A stretch of 16,414 nt of DNA from Pseudomonadota bacterium (lineage in GTDB: Bacteria; Pseudomonadota; Alphaproteobacteria; Micavibrionales; UBA2020). The notes beneath the pieces are model-generated. The model saw nothing but the letters and a program-made list of their open reading frames with translations. It did not search any database and had not been told where the DNA came from. A program made the translations under genes and the position numbers. Of the stretch, positions 1 to 7,632 are shown piece by piece. The stretch is taken from the NCBI GenBank assembly GCA_023444705.1, contig JAEXMB010000069.1, positions 1 through 16,414 on the forward strand, written 5' to 3'. How positions within the stretch are numbered: the stretch's first letter is position 1; each line of letters begins with the position of its first letter.

Positions 1-90
1 CATCAGGATCATGCCCCCTGCCATGCCCAGCACGCCTGAAATGGCCGAGGTCACGAAAACGCAGAGGGGAATGATAAGGGCAAGCGACAT
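1..90 (-). CDS. TauE/SafE-family membrane permease, N-terminal fragment
   Basis: The first 30 codons are read leftward from an ATG at 88-90, and the gene runs off the left edge. The peptide starts MSLALIIPLCVFVTSAISG and continues VLGMAGGMILM. It is a hydrophobic first transmembrane segment followed by the small-residue G-x-x-G-M-A-G-G-x-I-L pattern that opens TauE/SafE (TSUP) sulfite/sulfonate exporter-like permeases. Family members are inner-membrane proteins with about eight helices that move sulfur-containing or organic anions; the substrate cannot be told here. There is no Shine-Dalgarno sequence before the ATG. A TATACT hexamer ends six bases upstream of it, so the message may be leaderless. 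Only about a tenth of the usual length is visible, so the family call rests on one motif. Confidence 0.6.
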   Translation of the reverse strand, partial: MSLALIIPLCVFVTSAISGVLGMAGGMILM

Positions 91-96
91 GGCCGC

Positions 97-102
97 AGTA
101 TA
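97..102 (-). promoter_or_regulatory. Possible -10 element for a leaderless permease transcript
   Basis: Read on the minus strand this is TATACT (5/6 match to TATAAT). It ends six bases before the A of the permease ATG. Normal -10 to +1 spacing would start the RNA at or near the first base of the start codon, which fits the missing ribosome binding site. I see no good -35 hexamer at 16-18 bp spacing, so this is tentative. Confidence 0.3.
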
Positions 103-124
103 GGGCAGGCGGCGGATTTCAGAT

Positions 125-157
125 AAAAAAAGTCCGGAGAACCGAGGCTCTCCGGAC
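125..157 (-). terminator. Intrinsic terminator-shaped hairpin, leftward
   Basis: Positions 132-140 (GTCCGGAGA) and 149-157 (TCTCCGGAC) form a perfect 9-bp stem with an 8-base loop. On the minus strand this is followed by seven T at 125-131, the classic intrinsic terminator layout. No minus-strand gene lies immediately to its right. It therefore either stops stray leftward transcription before the permease gene or acts as an attenuator in a longer permease leader. Confidence 0.7.
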
Positions 158-254
158 AAACGGCGGTAATAGAGGGTGTGTAAGATTTTTATAGCTAATC
201 CTAACGCTGCTCACAAGCGGAAAATGGATGAAACTTAAAAAAAAGTGAATTTTT

Positions 255-284
255 TTGATATTAAAGGCATTAAGTGGATAAAAT
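255..284 (+). promoter_or_regulatory. Candidate sigma70 promoter for aacS operon
   Basis: TTGATA at 255-260 and TAAAAT at 279-284 are separated by 18 bases in the most AT-rich part of the gap. Each hexamer matches consensus at five or nearly five positions. Transcription would start near 291, giving a leader of about 175 bases to the preferred start at 467. Confidence 0.5.
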
Positions 285-466
285 TGTGTAATTAAATTAC
301 AAAAATGGCTATTTTTTCCTTTATCGCAGCGCACAAAAAACGCTATAAATCAGCAACCGCAGATCTGTCGTTTTCCGCCGTTGCCGCGCATACCCTGCGT
401 GGTCTTGTGCGCGGGGCGGCAGACGGGGTAAAACAGCGCAAATCAAGCCACGGAGCCGATGCCGCC

Positions 467-2451
<1,985 letters not shown>

Positions 2452-2452
<1 letters not shown>

Positions 2453-3045
2453 TGCGCGGGTTTTTCGGCATCGGGGTCGAGGGTATTTCCAAACCGGCGA
2501 ATGCGGGCAGTTTGCTGCGCTCCGCCCATGCCTTCGGCGCCAGCTTTTTCTACACCATCAATCCGTCGATTGACGTGAACGAGCTGCGCACGTCCGATAC
2601 CTCTGCCGCCTATGACCATGTGCCGGTCTATAACTTCGCCAGCCCCAAGGAGCTGTTGCTGCCAAAGGGCGCGCAACTGGTGGCGGTGGAGCTGACCGAA
2701 GACGCGATCGAGTTGCCGAGCTTTCGCCATCCGACCTGTGCCGCCTATGTGCTGGGGCCGGAAAAAGCCAACGTCTCGCACGAGATGCTGGCGCGCTGCG
2801 ACCATGTCATCAAGATCCCGCTCAAGTTCTGCGTCAATGTCGGCGTTGCAGGCGCGCTGGTCATGTACGACCGCATGATTTCGCTCGGCCGTTTTGCCGA
2901 CCGCCCCGTCAAAGCCGGCGGGCCGCCGCAATTCGCGCCGCTTGAGCTGCAAGAGATCAACAAGGTCAACCATGCCGCGCGCCAGTGGCAGGGTGGTCGC
3001 GCCGCCAAGCGCGCCAGAAATGCCGCCGATCAAGGGCAGGGCTGA
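2452..3045 (+). CDS. SpoU/TrmH-family RNA methyltransferase
   Basis: A 197-residue SPOUT-fold methyltransferase, expected to transfer a methyl group from S-adenosylmethionine to a ribose 2'-OH of tRNA or rRNA. Motif 1 is NAGSLLRSAHAFGA (17-30, with the conserved Asn and Arg). Motif 2 is the block YVLGPEKANVSHE (99-111). Motif 3 is IPLKFCVNVGVAGALVMYDR (122-141), forming the knotted cofactor site. The opening FGIGVEGISKPANAG is the form I recall from a conserved alphaproteobacterial clade. There is no N-terminal L30e-like RNA-binding domain, so the protein is close to a bare catalytic domain. The C-terminus is basic and low in complexity. It is coupled to aacS by a one-base overlap, probably an operon of convenience. 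The RNA target is unknown. Confidence 0.85.
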
Positions 3046-3143
3046 TTCCTTTTTCGTTTTCCGCGTCATGTTGCATTGCGGGCGTGAAAATCGCGCCGCG
3101 ACGCTTGATAATTTTGCGGCTGCCTGACGGGGCCTTTGCATCC

Positions 3144-3186
3144 TTTTTGAACAAAAATTCCGGCGTGCGGGAAACTTTTGAACAAA
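3144..3186. repeat. Two copies of an interrupted palindrome, TTTTG-AA-CAAA, 31 bp apart
   Basis: TTTTTG-AA-CAAAAA at 3144-3157 is a 14-base interrupted palindrome. A second copy, with the shared core TTTTGAACAAA, lies at 3176-3186. The centres are 31 bases apart, close to three helical turns, so a regulator could bind both on one face. They lie about 60-100 bases upstream of the leucine dehydrogenase promoter candidate. Function is inferred from geometry only. Confidence 0.4.
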
Positions 3187-3232
3187 GGTTTCAAGTGTTG
3201 CAGCGCACACTTGGATAGGCGTTGCAAAGGTA

Positions 3233-3261
3233 TTGGCCCTGTGTAACACCGGATATATATC
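3233..3261 (+). promoter_or_regulatory. Candidate promoter for leucine dehydrogenase gene
   Basis: TTGGCC at 3233-3238 and TATATC at 3256-3261 are separated by 17 bases. The -10 hexamer lies inside the inverted repeat at 3250-3274, so a repressor bound there would block it. The match to consensus is modest. Confidence 0.35.
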
Positions 3262-3274
3262 GTTCTTATATCCG
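3250..3274. promoter_or_regulatory. 8-bp inverted repeat just upstream of the dehydrogenase SD (operator or RNA hairpin)
   Basis: CGGATATA at 3250-3257 and TATATCCG at 3267-3274 are perfect reverse complements with a 9-base spacer. The right arm touches the ribosome binding site GAGGAGA (3274-3280), which lies six bases from the ATG at 3286. The repeat could be a DNA operator over the -10/+1 region, or an RNA stem that partly masks the SD. Confidence 0.45.
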
Positions 3275-3285
3275 AGGAGAAAGCG

Positions 3286-4377
3286 ATGTCCCAGTCCAGC
3301 CTGTCCGTGTTCAGCCATCCGGAATTCATGCAGCATGAAAAAATCAGCTTTTTCCATGACGCGCAAACCGGCCTGAAGGCCATTATCGCCATTCATAACA
3401 CCACACTTGGCCCCGCCCTTGGCGGTTGCCGCATGTGGGCCTATGCCACGGATGAGGAAGCTGTGCGCGACGTGTTGCGCCTGTCGCGCGGCATGACCTA
3501 CAAGGCGGCCATCACCGGCCTGCCTCTTGGCGGCGGCAAGTCGGTCATTATCGGCGATGCACGCAAGGACAAAACGCCCGAGCTGATGCGCGCAATGGGC
3601 CGCGCCGTTGACAGCCTCGGCGGCCGCTACATCATCGCCGAAGACGTCGGCACCACGGTTGATGACCTCAGCCAGATGGCGACGCAAACCAAATACGCCG
3701 TCGGCATCACCCACGGTGAACACGCGGGTGATCCGTCGCCCATCACCGCTTATGGCGTTTACGTCGGCCTTAAGGCTGCCGTAAAACACCGCCTGAAAAA
3801 AGACGACCTGCGCGGTCTGCACGTCGCGGTGCAGGGGCTTGGCAACGTTGGCTACAACCTGTGTAAGCTGTTGCACAAAGACGGCGCGAAGCTGAGCGTC
3901 ACCGACATGCAGGCTGATCGCGTGGAAGCCGCCGTGAAGGAATTCGGTGCCACCGCCGTTTCGCTCAACGACATCTATGATGTCGATTGCGACGTCTTCG
4001 CGCCCTGTGCGCTTGGCGCCATCATCAACGAGCAAACCCTGCCGCGCATCAAGGCGCCGGTGATCGCCGGTGCGGCCAACAACCAGCTGGCGACCGTCGC
4101 CGATGGTGACCGCGTGCGCGAACTGAACAAGCTCTATGCGCCTGACTACCTGATCAACGCCGGTGGCCTGATCTGCGTGCATTACGAACATCAGGCGCGC
4201 CTGAAAGGCCAGCCGCTGAATAATGCCGAAATGATGGCGCATGTCGAGCGCATCGCCGAAACCGCGGCACAGGTCTTTGCCCGTGCCGACAAGGAAGGCA
4301 TTTCGACCGCGCTGGCGGCGGACCTGCTGGCCGAACAGCGTTTTGCGCCCAACAAGGCGCAGTGCCAGGCTGCTTAG
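3286..4377 (+). CDS. Leucine dehydrogenase (Glu/Leu/Phe/Val dehydrogenase family)
   Basis: A 363-residue NAD-dependent amino acid dehydrogenase, the same length as known leucine dehydrogenases. It reversibly deaminates a branched-chain amino acid to its 2-oxo acid and ammonia. Visible are the substrate-binding block LGPALGGCRMW (41-51), the lysine in GMTYKAA (K73), the catalytic lysine in LPLGGGKSVI (K85), the catalytic aspartate in IAEDVGT (D120), and the Rossmann glycines in VQGLGNVGYN (182-191). An Asp at 207, at the end of the second Rossmann strand, favours NAD over NADP. The start is supported by GAGGAGA at 3274-3280. Valine or phenylalanine dehydrogenase is possible, but length and the GPALGGCRMW block fit leucine best. 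Leucine catabolism gives acetoacetate, the substrate of the upstream synthetase. The gene is monocistronic, ending at a strong terminator. Confidence 0.87.
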   Translation: MSQSSLSVFSHPEFMQHEKISFFHDAQTGLKAIIAIHNTTLGPALGGCRMWAYATDEEAVRDVLRLSRGMTYKAAITGLPLGGGKSVIIGDARKDKTPELMRAMGRAVDSLGGRYIIAEDVGTTVDDLSQMATQTKYAVGITHGEHAGDPSPITAYGVYVGLKAAVKHRLKKDDLRGLHVAVQGLGNVGYNLCKLLHKDGAKLSVTDMQADRVEAAVKEFGATAVSLNDIYDVDCDVFAPCALGAIINEQTLPRIKAPVIAGAANNQLATVADGDRVRELNKLYAPDYLINAGGLICVHYEHQARLKGQPLNNAEMMAHVERIAETAAQVFARADKEGISTALAADLLAEQRFAPNKAQCQAA

Positions 4378-4410
4378 CTGACCACGCGCTGACGCGCTGG
4401 ACTTCTGCGA

Positions 4411-4451
4411 AAAAAACCCGCCCACGCGCGCATGCCGTCGGCGGGTTTTTT
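4411..4451 (+). terminator. Intrinsic terminator, bidirectional sequence
   Basis: AAAAAACCCGCC (4411-4422) pairs perfectly with GGCGGGTTTTTT (4440-4451), giving a GC-rich stem and six T. It lies 34 bases after the dehydrogenase stop. The A-run on the left side would also let it work on the opposite strand. Confidence 0.9.
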
Positions 4452-4493
4452 CATGCCCGGTTGTGCGGGCCTGTATGTTTGCTGAAAGTTTTA

Positions 4494-4528
4494 GGTTGTT
4501 TTAAGTGAAAAATAACAACCAAGGGTTG
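4494..4528 (+). promoter_or_regulatory. Alternative small hairpins upstream of the hybrid kinase
   Basis: GGTTGTT (4494-4500) is complementary to AACAACC (4514-4520). The CAACC within that right arm (4516-4520) is also complementary to GGTTG at 4524-4528, so the two pairings exclude each other. They lie in the kinase gene's 5' region. The stems are short and AT-rich, so a regulatory switch is only a possibility; protein binding to the repeated GGTTG is another. Confidence 0.25.
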
Positions 4529-4574
4529 AAAATAGAGGTGAACCTGTCCACCGCCCCGAAAGGTCCCTTCACCC

Positions 4575-5852
4575 ATGTTCGACAAGCCGCGCACCGCCGA
4601 CCTGCACCTGCAAAAGCTCGAGGCGCTCGGCCATTTCGCCGGCGGTATCGCGCATGACTTCAACAATATCCTGTCAATCGTCGAAGGTTATACAGCGCGG
4701 GCCTTGCGCGAACTGGACGACGGCACGCTGTCGCCTGAATTGTTGCACAAGGTCTTGCTGGCGACGGAGCGCGGGGCCAGCCTGACGCGACAACTGCTGG
4801 CCTTTGCGCGGCAGGGGGTGGATCTTGACGACACCCTGTCCCTGCATGATGGCTTGCGCCAGCAGGCGGTGTTGCTCAAACCGCTGCTGGGCGAAAACAT
4901 TGCGCTGTCGATGCCGCATGTGCCCGAGGCCGTCTATCTGCGTATGACCGCCGACCAGTTCACGCAAGTCATGCTCAATCTTGCCATCAACGCGCGCGAC
5001 GCCATGAGCGGACAAGGGCATTTGATGATCGCCGCCCGCCAGGTCGCGGCCAGCGATGTACCTGCCATTTTGCGCCACCGCGTGCGCGAAAGTGCCTATC
5101 TGCGTATCAGTATCAGCGATAACGGCCACGGCATTCCCGCGCATATCCTGCCGCATATTTTCGATCCGTTCTTCACCACCAAAAGCCGCGCCGTTGATAG
5201 CAAAAGCAGCGGGGGCACGGGGCTTGGCCTGTCGGTGGTCTATGGCATCGTCGACCAGATCGGCGGTATGATCGACGTGCAGTCGGTCGCGGGACAGGGC
5301 AGCACGTTTGACCTCTACCTGCCGCTGGCGCGCGCGCCGGAGCTGACCTTTGTCGACAGTGGCGGTGACGGCCGCGCGCTGACCGATCTTGCGGGCAAAA
5401 CCATCATGCTGGCCGAGGACGAGCCCGAACTGCGTGATGTACTGACGCTGGTGCTGTCGGATTTGAACATGAAGGTCTTGCCCGCCGCCAATGCGAACGA
5501 GGCATTGCGTCTGCAGGCGGATTATGCGGGCGAGATCGACTTTCTGCTGACCGATATCGTGATGCCGGGCATGGACGGGCTCAAGCTGTCTGATCTGTTC
5601 GCGGCCGAACGCCCGCATACGAATGTGGTGCTGATGAGCGGTTATCCGTTTCTTGACAGCGGTGGCGCCATGAATATCCCCGCCGGTGCTGATTTTCTTG
5701 CCAAGCCGTTTCGCGGGGACAAGATCAAAAGCATTCTCGAGCGCGCACTGGTGCGCAAGGCCGAGCGCGAGAGCATGCGCCGCGATGATCTTGCCCTGCG
5801 CGACAGAAGGGACGAGGGGCGCGGCGAAGAGACCGACAGGCCGCCGCTTTAG
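4575..5852 (+). CDS. Soluble hybrid histidine kinase with C-terminal receiver (CckA-like)
   Basis: 425 residues. Residues 13-80 form the dimerisation/phosphoacceptor domain with GGIAHDFNNIL, so His27 is the predicted autophosphorylation site. The ATP-binding domain follows: N-box NLAINARDAM (135-144), G1 box DNGHGIP (182-188), F-box region FDPFFTTK (196-203) and G2 box GGTGLGLS (213-220). Residues about 275-395 are a receiver with acidic E281/D282/E283, phosphoacceptor D327 in LTDIVMPGMDG, S355 and K377. The kinase-receiver order and sequence style resemble CckA. However, there is no transmembrane, PAS or other sensor part: only 12 residues precede the H-box domain, and an in-frame TGA at 4539-4541 closes the frame upstream. 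The ribosome site is weak (AAGG at 4560-4563). It probably takes its signal from a partner protein. The C-terminal 30 residues are charged and look disordered. Confidence 0.9.
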   Translation: MFDKPRTADLHLQKLEALGHFAGGIAHDFNNILSIVEGYTARALRELDDGTLSPELLHKVLLATERGASLTRQLLAFARQGVDLDDTLSLHDGLRQQAVLLKPLLGENIALSMPHVPEAVYLRMTADQFTQVMLNLAINARDAMSGQGHLMIAARQVAASDVPAILRHRVRESAYLRISISDNGHGIPAHILPHIFDPFFTTKSRAVDSKSSGGTGLGLSVVYGIVDQIGGMIDVQSVAGQGSTFDLYLPLARAPELTFVDSGGDGRALTDLAGKTIMLAEDEPELRDVLTLVLSDLNMKVLPAANANEALRLQADYAGEIDFLLTDIVMPGMDGLKLSDLFAAERPHTNVVLMSGYPFLDSGGAMNIPAGADFLAKPFRGDKIKSILERALVRKAERESMRRDDLALRDRRDEGRGEETDRPPL

Positions 5853-5911
5853 CGTGTTCCCGTTTTCGTCCAAAATTATGTCAGACGCAAAAGTGCCCGT
5901 GAATAAAGCAG

Positions 5912-5941
5912 TTGCCGCAAAGCCCTCATGTCTTTTACGAT
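5912..5941 (+). promoter_or_regulatory. Weak candidate promoter for glpDK
   Basis: TTGCCG at 5912-5917 and TACGAT at 5936-5941 are separated by 18 bases. Transcription would begin near 5948, just before the stem-loop at 5954-5994. The hexamers are only fair matches. Confidence 0.25.
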
Positions 5942-5953
5942 AGGCGCAAGACA

Positions 5954-5994
5954 GGCCGCGCCGGACGAAAGGGGTTTTCGACCGGCGAGAGGCC
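5954..5994 (+). promoter_or_regulatory. Long stem-loop in the glpD leader
   Basis: The inner stem is CGAAA (5966-5970) with TTTCG (5976-5980) around a GGGGT loop. An A-A mismatch separates it from CGCCGG (5959-5964) pairing with CCGGCG (5982-5987). A small asymmetric bulge then leads to GGCC (5954-5957) pairing with GGCC (5991-5994). That is about 15 base pairs, mostly GC, ending 30 bases before the glpD start. There is no U-run after it, so it is not an intrinsic terminator. It could bind a regulator as RNA or DNA, or shape translation. glpD leaders in Bacillus are controlled by antitermination, but nothing here shows that mechanism. Confidence 0.5.
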
Positions 5995-6024
5995 GCAACC
6001 GCAAAAAGCACGGGGCTTCAGGCT

Positions 6025-7632
6025 TTGGCGGAATCGCGCAAAACCACATCCACACGGCATTACGATGCCGTGGTCATCGGCGGCGGCATCAACGGTGCCG
6101 GTATCGCGCGCGACCTTGCAGGCCGCGGGCTGAGCGTCTTGCTGTGCGAAAAAGGCGACCTTGCCAGCGCGACGTCGTCGGCTTCGACCAAACTGATCCA
6201 CGGTGGACTGCGCTATCTTGAACATTTCGAATTCAAGCTGGTGCGTGAATCCCTCAAGGAGCGCGAGGTGCTGTTGCGCTCCGCCCCGCATATCATCTGG
6301 CCGCTTGAATTCGTGCTGCCCCACCACGCGGCGCTGCGTCCGCGCTGGATGATCCGCCTTGGCCTGTTCATCTACGACATGCTGGGTGGGCGCAAAAGCC
6401 TGCCGTTCTCGCGCGGGCGCCAGCTGACCAATTCGCCCTACGGCCAGCCGCTCAAGAAGAATTTCGAACACGGCTTTACCTACAGTGATTGCTGGGTCGA
6501 GGATACGCGCCTGACAGTGCTGACCGCTGTCGATGCCGCGCAGCGCGGGGCAGAGGTGCTGACGCGTACCGCCTGCACGGGGTTGAAACCACGCGGTGCC
6601 AAAGGCTGGATCGTCACGCTTCATGACACGATCACCGATGAAAGCGGGCAGGTCACGGCATCGATGGTGGTGAATGCGGCGGGTCCGTGGGTGACGCAGG
6701 CGCTTGACATGGTCGGCCCTGATGCCGGGCAATACCGCACGCGCCTGGTCAAGGGCAGCCATATCATCGTGCCGCGCCTTTATCAGGGCGACCATGCCTA
6801 TATCCTGCAAAACGACGACAAGCGCATTGTCTTTGTTATCCCTTACGAAAAGAAGTTCTCGCTGATCGGCACGACCGATGTCGAATATAACGGCGAGCTT
6901 GACGAGGTGCGCATCTCTTTGCCCGAGGTCGAATACCTCTGCGCCGCCGCCAGCAAGTACCTGCGCGTGCCCGTGCGCCCCGAAGACGTGCAGTGGACCT
7001 ATAGCGGCGTGCGCCCGCTGGTCGACGATGGCGAAGACGCCGCCAGCAAGGTCACGCGCGACTATCTGCTCGACCTTGAAAATTTCGACGATGCGCCGAT
7101 CCTGACCGTTTACGGCGGCAAGCTCACCACCTTTCGCCACCTGTCGGAAAAGGCGGGCAACATGGTGGTCGAAACGCTGGGCCGTGGCGGTGCGGCGTGG
7201 ACGCATGATGCCTTCCTGCCGGGCGGCGACATGAACTACGACTTCCACGCTTTCCTCAAGACGCTCAAGCGTGAATACAACTGGCTGCCCGAAGCGCTGG
7301 CCTACCGTCTTGCGCGCGCCTATGGCAGCACCCTGCGCGAGATGTTGCGCGGCATGAAGCGCATGGCCGACCTTGGCGAGCATCTGGGCGAAGGCGTCTA
7401 TGAATTCGAGATTGTGCATCTGGTGCGCAACGAATTTGCCCTGACGCTTGAAGACGTCGTCTGGCGCAGATCAAAACTTGGCCTGCACCTGCGCGAGGAT
7501 ACCCAGCGCAACATCCGCCGTCTGGTCAAGGCCCTGCGCACCCGTCCCGAAAAACCCGTGGATGGTTCGTGGGAGGGTGCCGGCGACGAGGACGATACGC
7601 CCGCAAGCGAAGAAGCCAGCGCCGCGTCATGA
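6025..7632 (+). CDS. glpD: FAD-dependent aerobic glycerol-3-phosphate dehydrogenase
   Basis: 535 residues, closely following GlpD: the FAD-binding VVIGGGINGAGIARD block near the N-terminus, then ATSSASTKLIHGGLRYLEHFEF, then PHHAALRPRWMIRLGLFIYD. The substrate region is followed by GTTDVEYNG, the SGVRPLVDDG block and YGGKLTTFRHLSE. The enzyme oxidises sn-glycerol 3-phosphate to dihydroxyacetone phosphate and passes electrons to quinone at the inner membrane. The start is TTG at 6025, with GGGG at 6012-6015 as a possible SD. No ATG or GTG lies upstream in frame after the TAG at 5941-5943. The GTG further in (6070) would cut into the FAD motif. The protein carries an acidic Ser/Ala-rich C-terminal tail (about 20 residues) beyond the usual end. 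Its stop overlaps glpK by four bases (ATGA), so the two are coupled. Confidence 0.95.
   Translation: MAESRKTTSTRHYDAVVIGGGINGAGIARDLAGRGLSVLLCEKGDLASATSSASTKLIHGGLRYLEHFEFKLVRESLKEREVLLRSAPHIIWPLEFVLPHHAALRPRWMIRLGLFIYDMLGGRKSLPFSRGRQLTNSPYGQPLKKNFEHGFTYSDCWVEDTRLTVLTAVDAAQRGAEVLTRTACTGLKPRGAKGWIVTLHDTITDESGQVTASMVVNAAGPWVTQALDMVGPDAGQYRTRLVKGSHIIVPRLYQGDHAYILQNDDKRIVFVIPYEKKFSLIGTTDVEYNGELDEVRISLPEVEYLCAAASKYLRVPVRPEDVQWTYSGVRPLVDDGEDAASKVTRDYLLDLENFDDAPILTVYGGKLTTFRHLSEKAGNMVVETLGRGGAAWTHDAFLPGGDMNYDFHAFLKTLKREYNWLPEALAYRLARAYGSTLREMLRGMKRMADLGEHLGEGVYEFEIVHLVRNEFALTLEDVVWRRSKLGLHLREDTQRNIRRLVKALRTRPEKPVDGSWEGAGDEDDTPASEEASAAS
6053..6072 (+). repeat. 8-bp inverted repeat within the first codons of glpD
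   Basis: CACGGCAT (6053-6060) and ATGCCGTG (6065-6072) are perfect reverse complements around a TACG loop. The hairpin begins 28 bases after the first base of the TTG start. A stem at this distance can slow ribosomes over a weak start codon, but it may also be a chance effect of codon choice. Confidence 0.35.

Larger units (their letters stand above)
91..466. other. Divergent intergenic region between permease and acetoacetyl-CoA synthetase genes
   Basis: This 376-base gap holds the leftward terminator-like hairpin at 125-157 and an AT-rich stretch at about 225-304 with a rightward promoter candidate at 255-284. From 305 to 466 there is a stop-free reading frame in phase with the synthetase gene. 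It could encode a 54-residue N-terminal extension but is more likely untranslated leader. I see no RNA gene in it. Confidence 0.5.

Noticed and set aside
119..334. 71-codon minus-strand ORF in the first intergenic region
   Set aside because: It reads through the terminator-like hairpin and the AT-rich promoter region, and its sequence has no family resemblance.
4674..6011. Minus-strand open frame of 445 codons over the hybrid kinase
   Set aside because: Antisense of a gene with all histidine kinase and receiver motifs; no domain in the shadow.
5935..7419. Minus-strand open frame of 494 codons over glpD
   Set aside because: Antisense shadow of glpD with the same RAR/HVA-rich composition as the other shadows and no motif.
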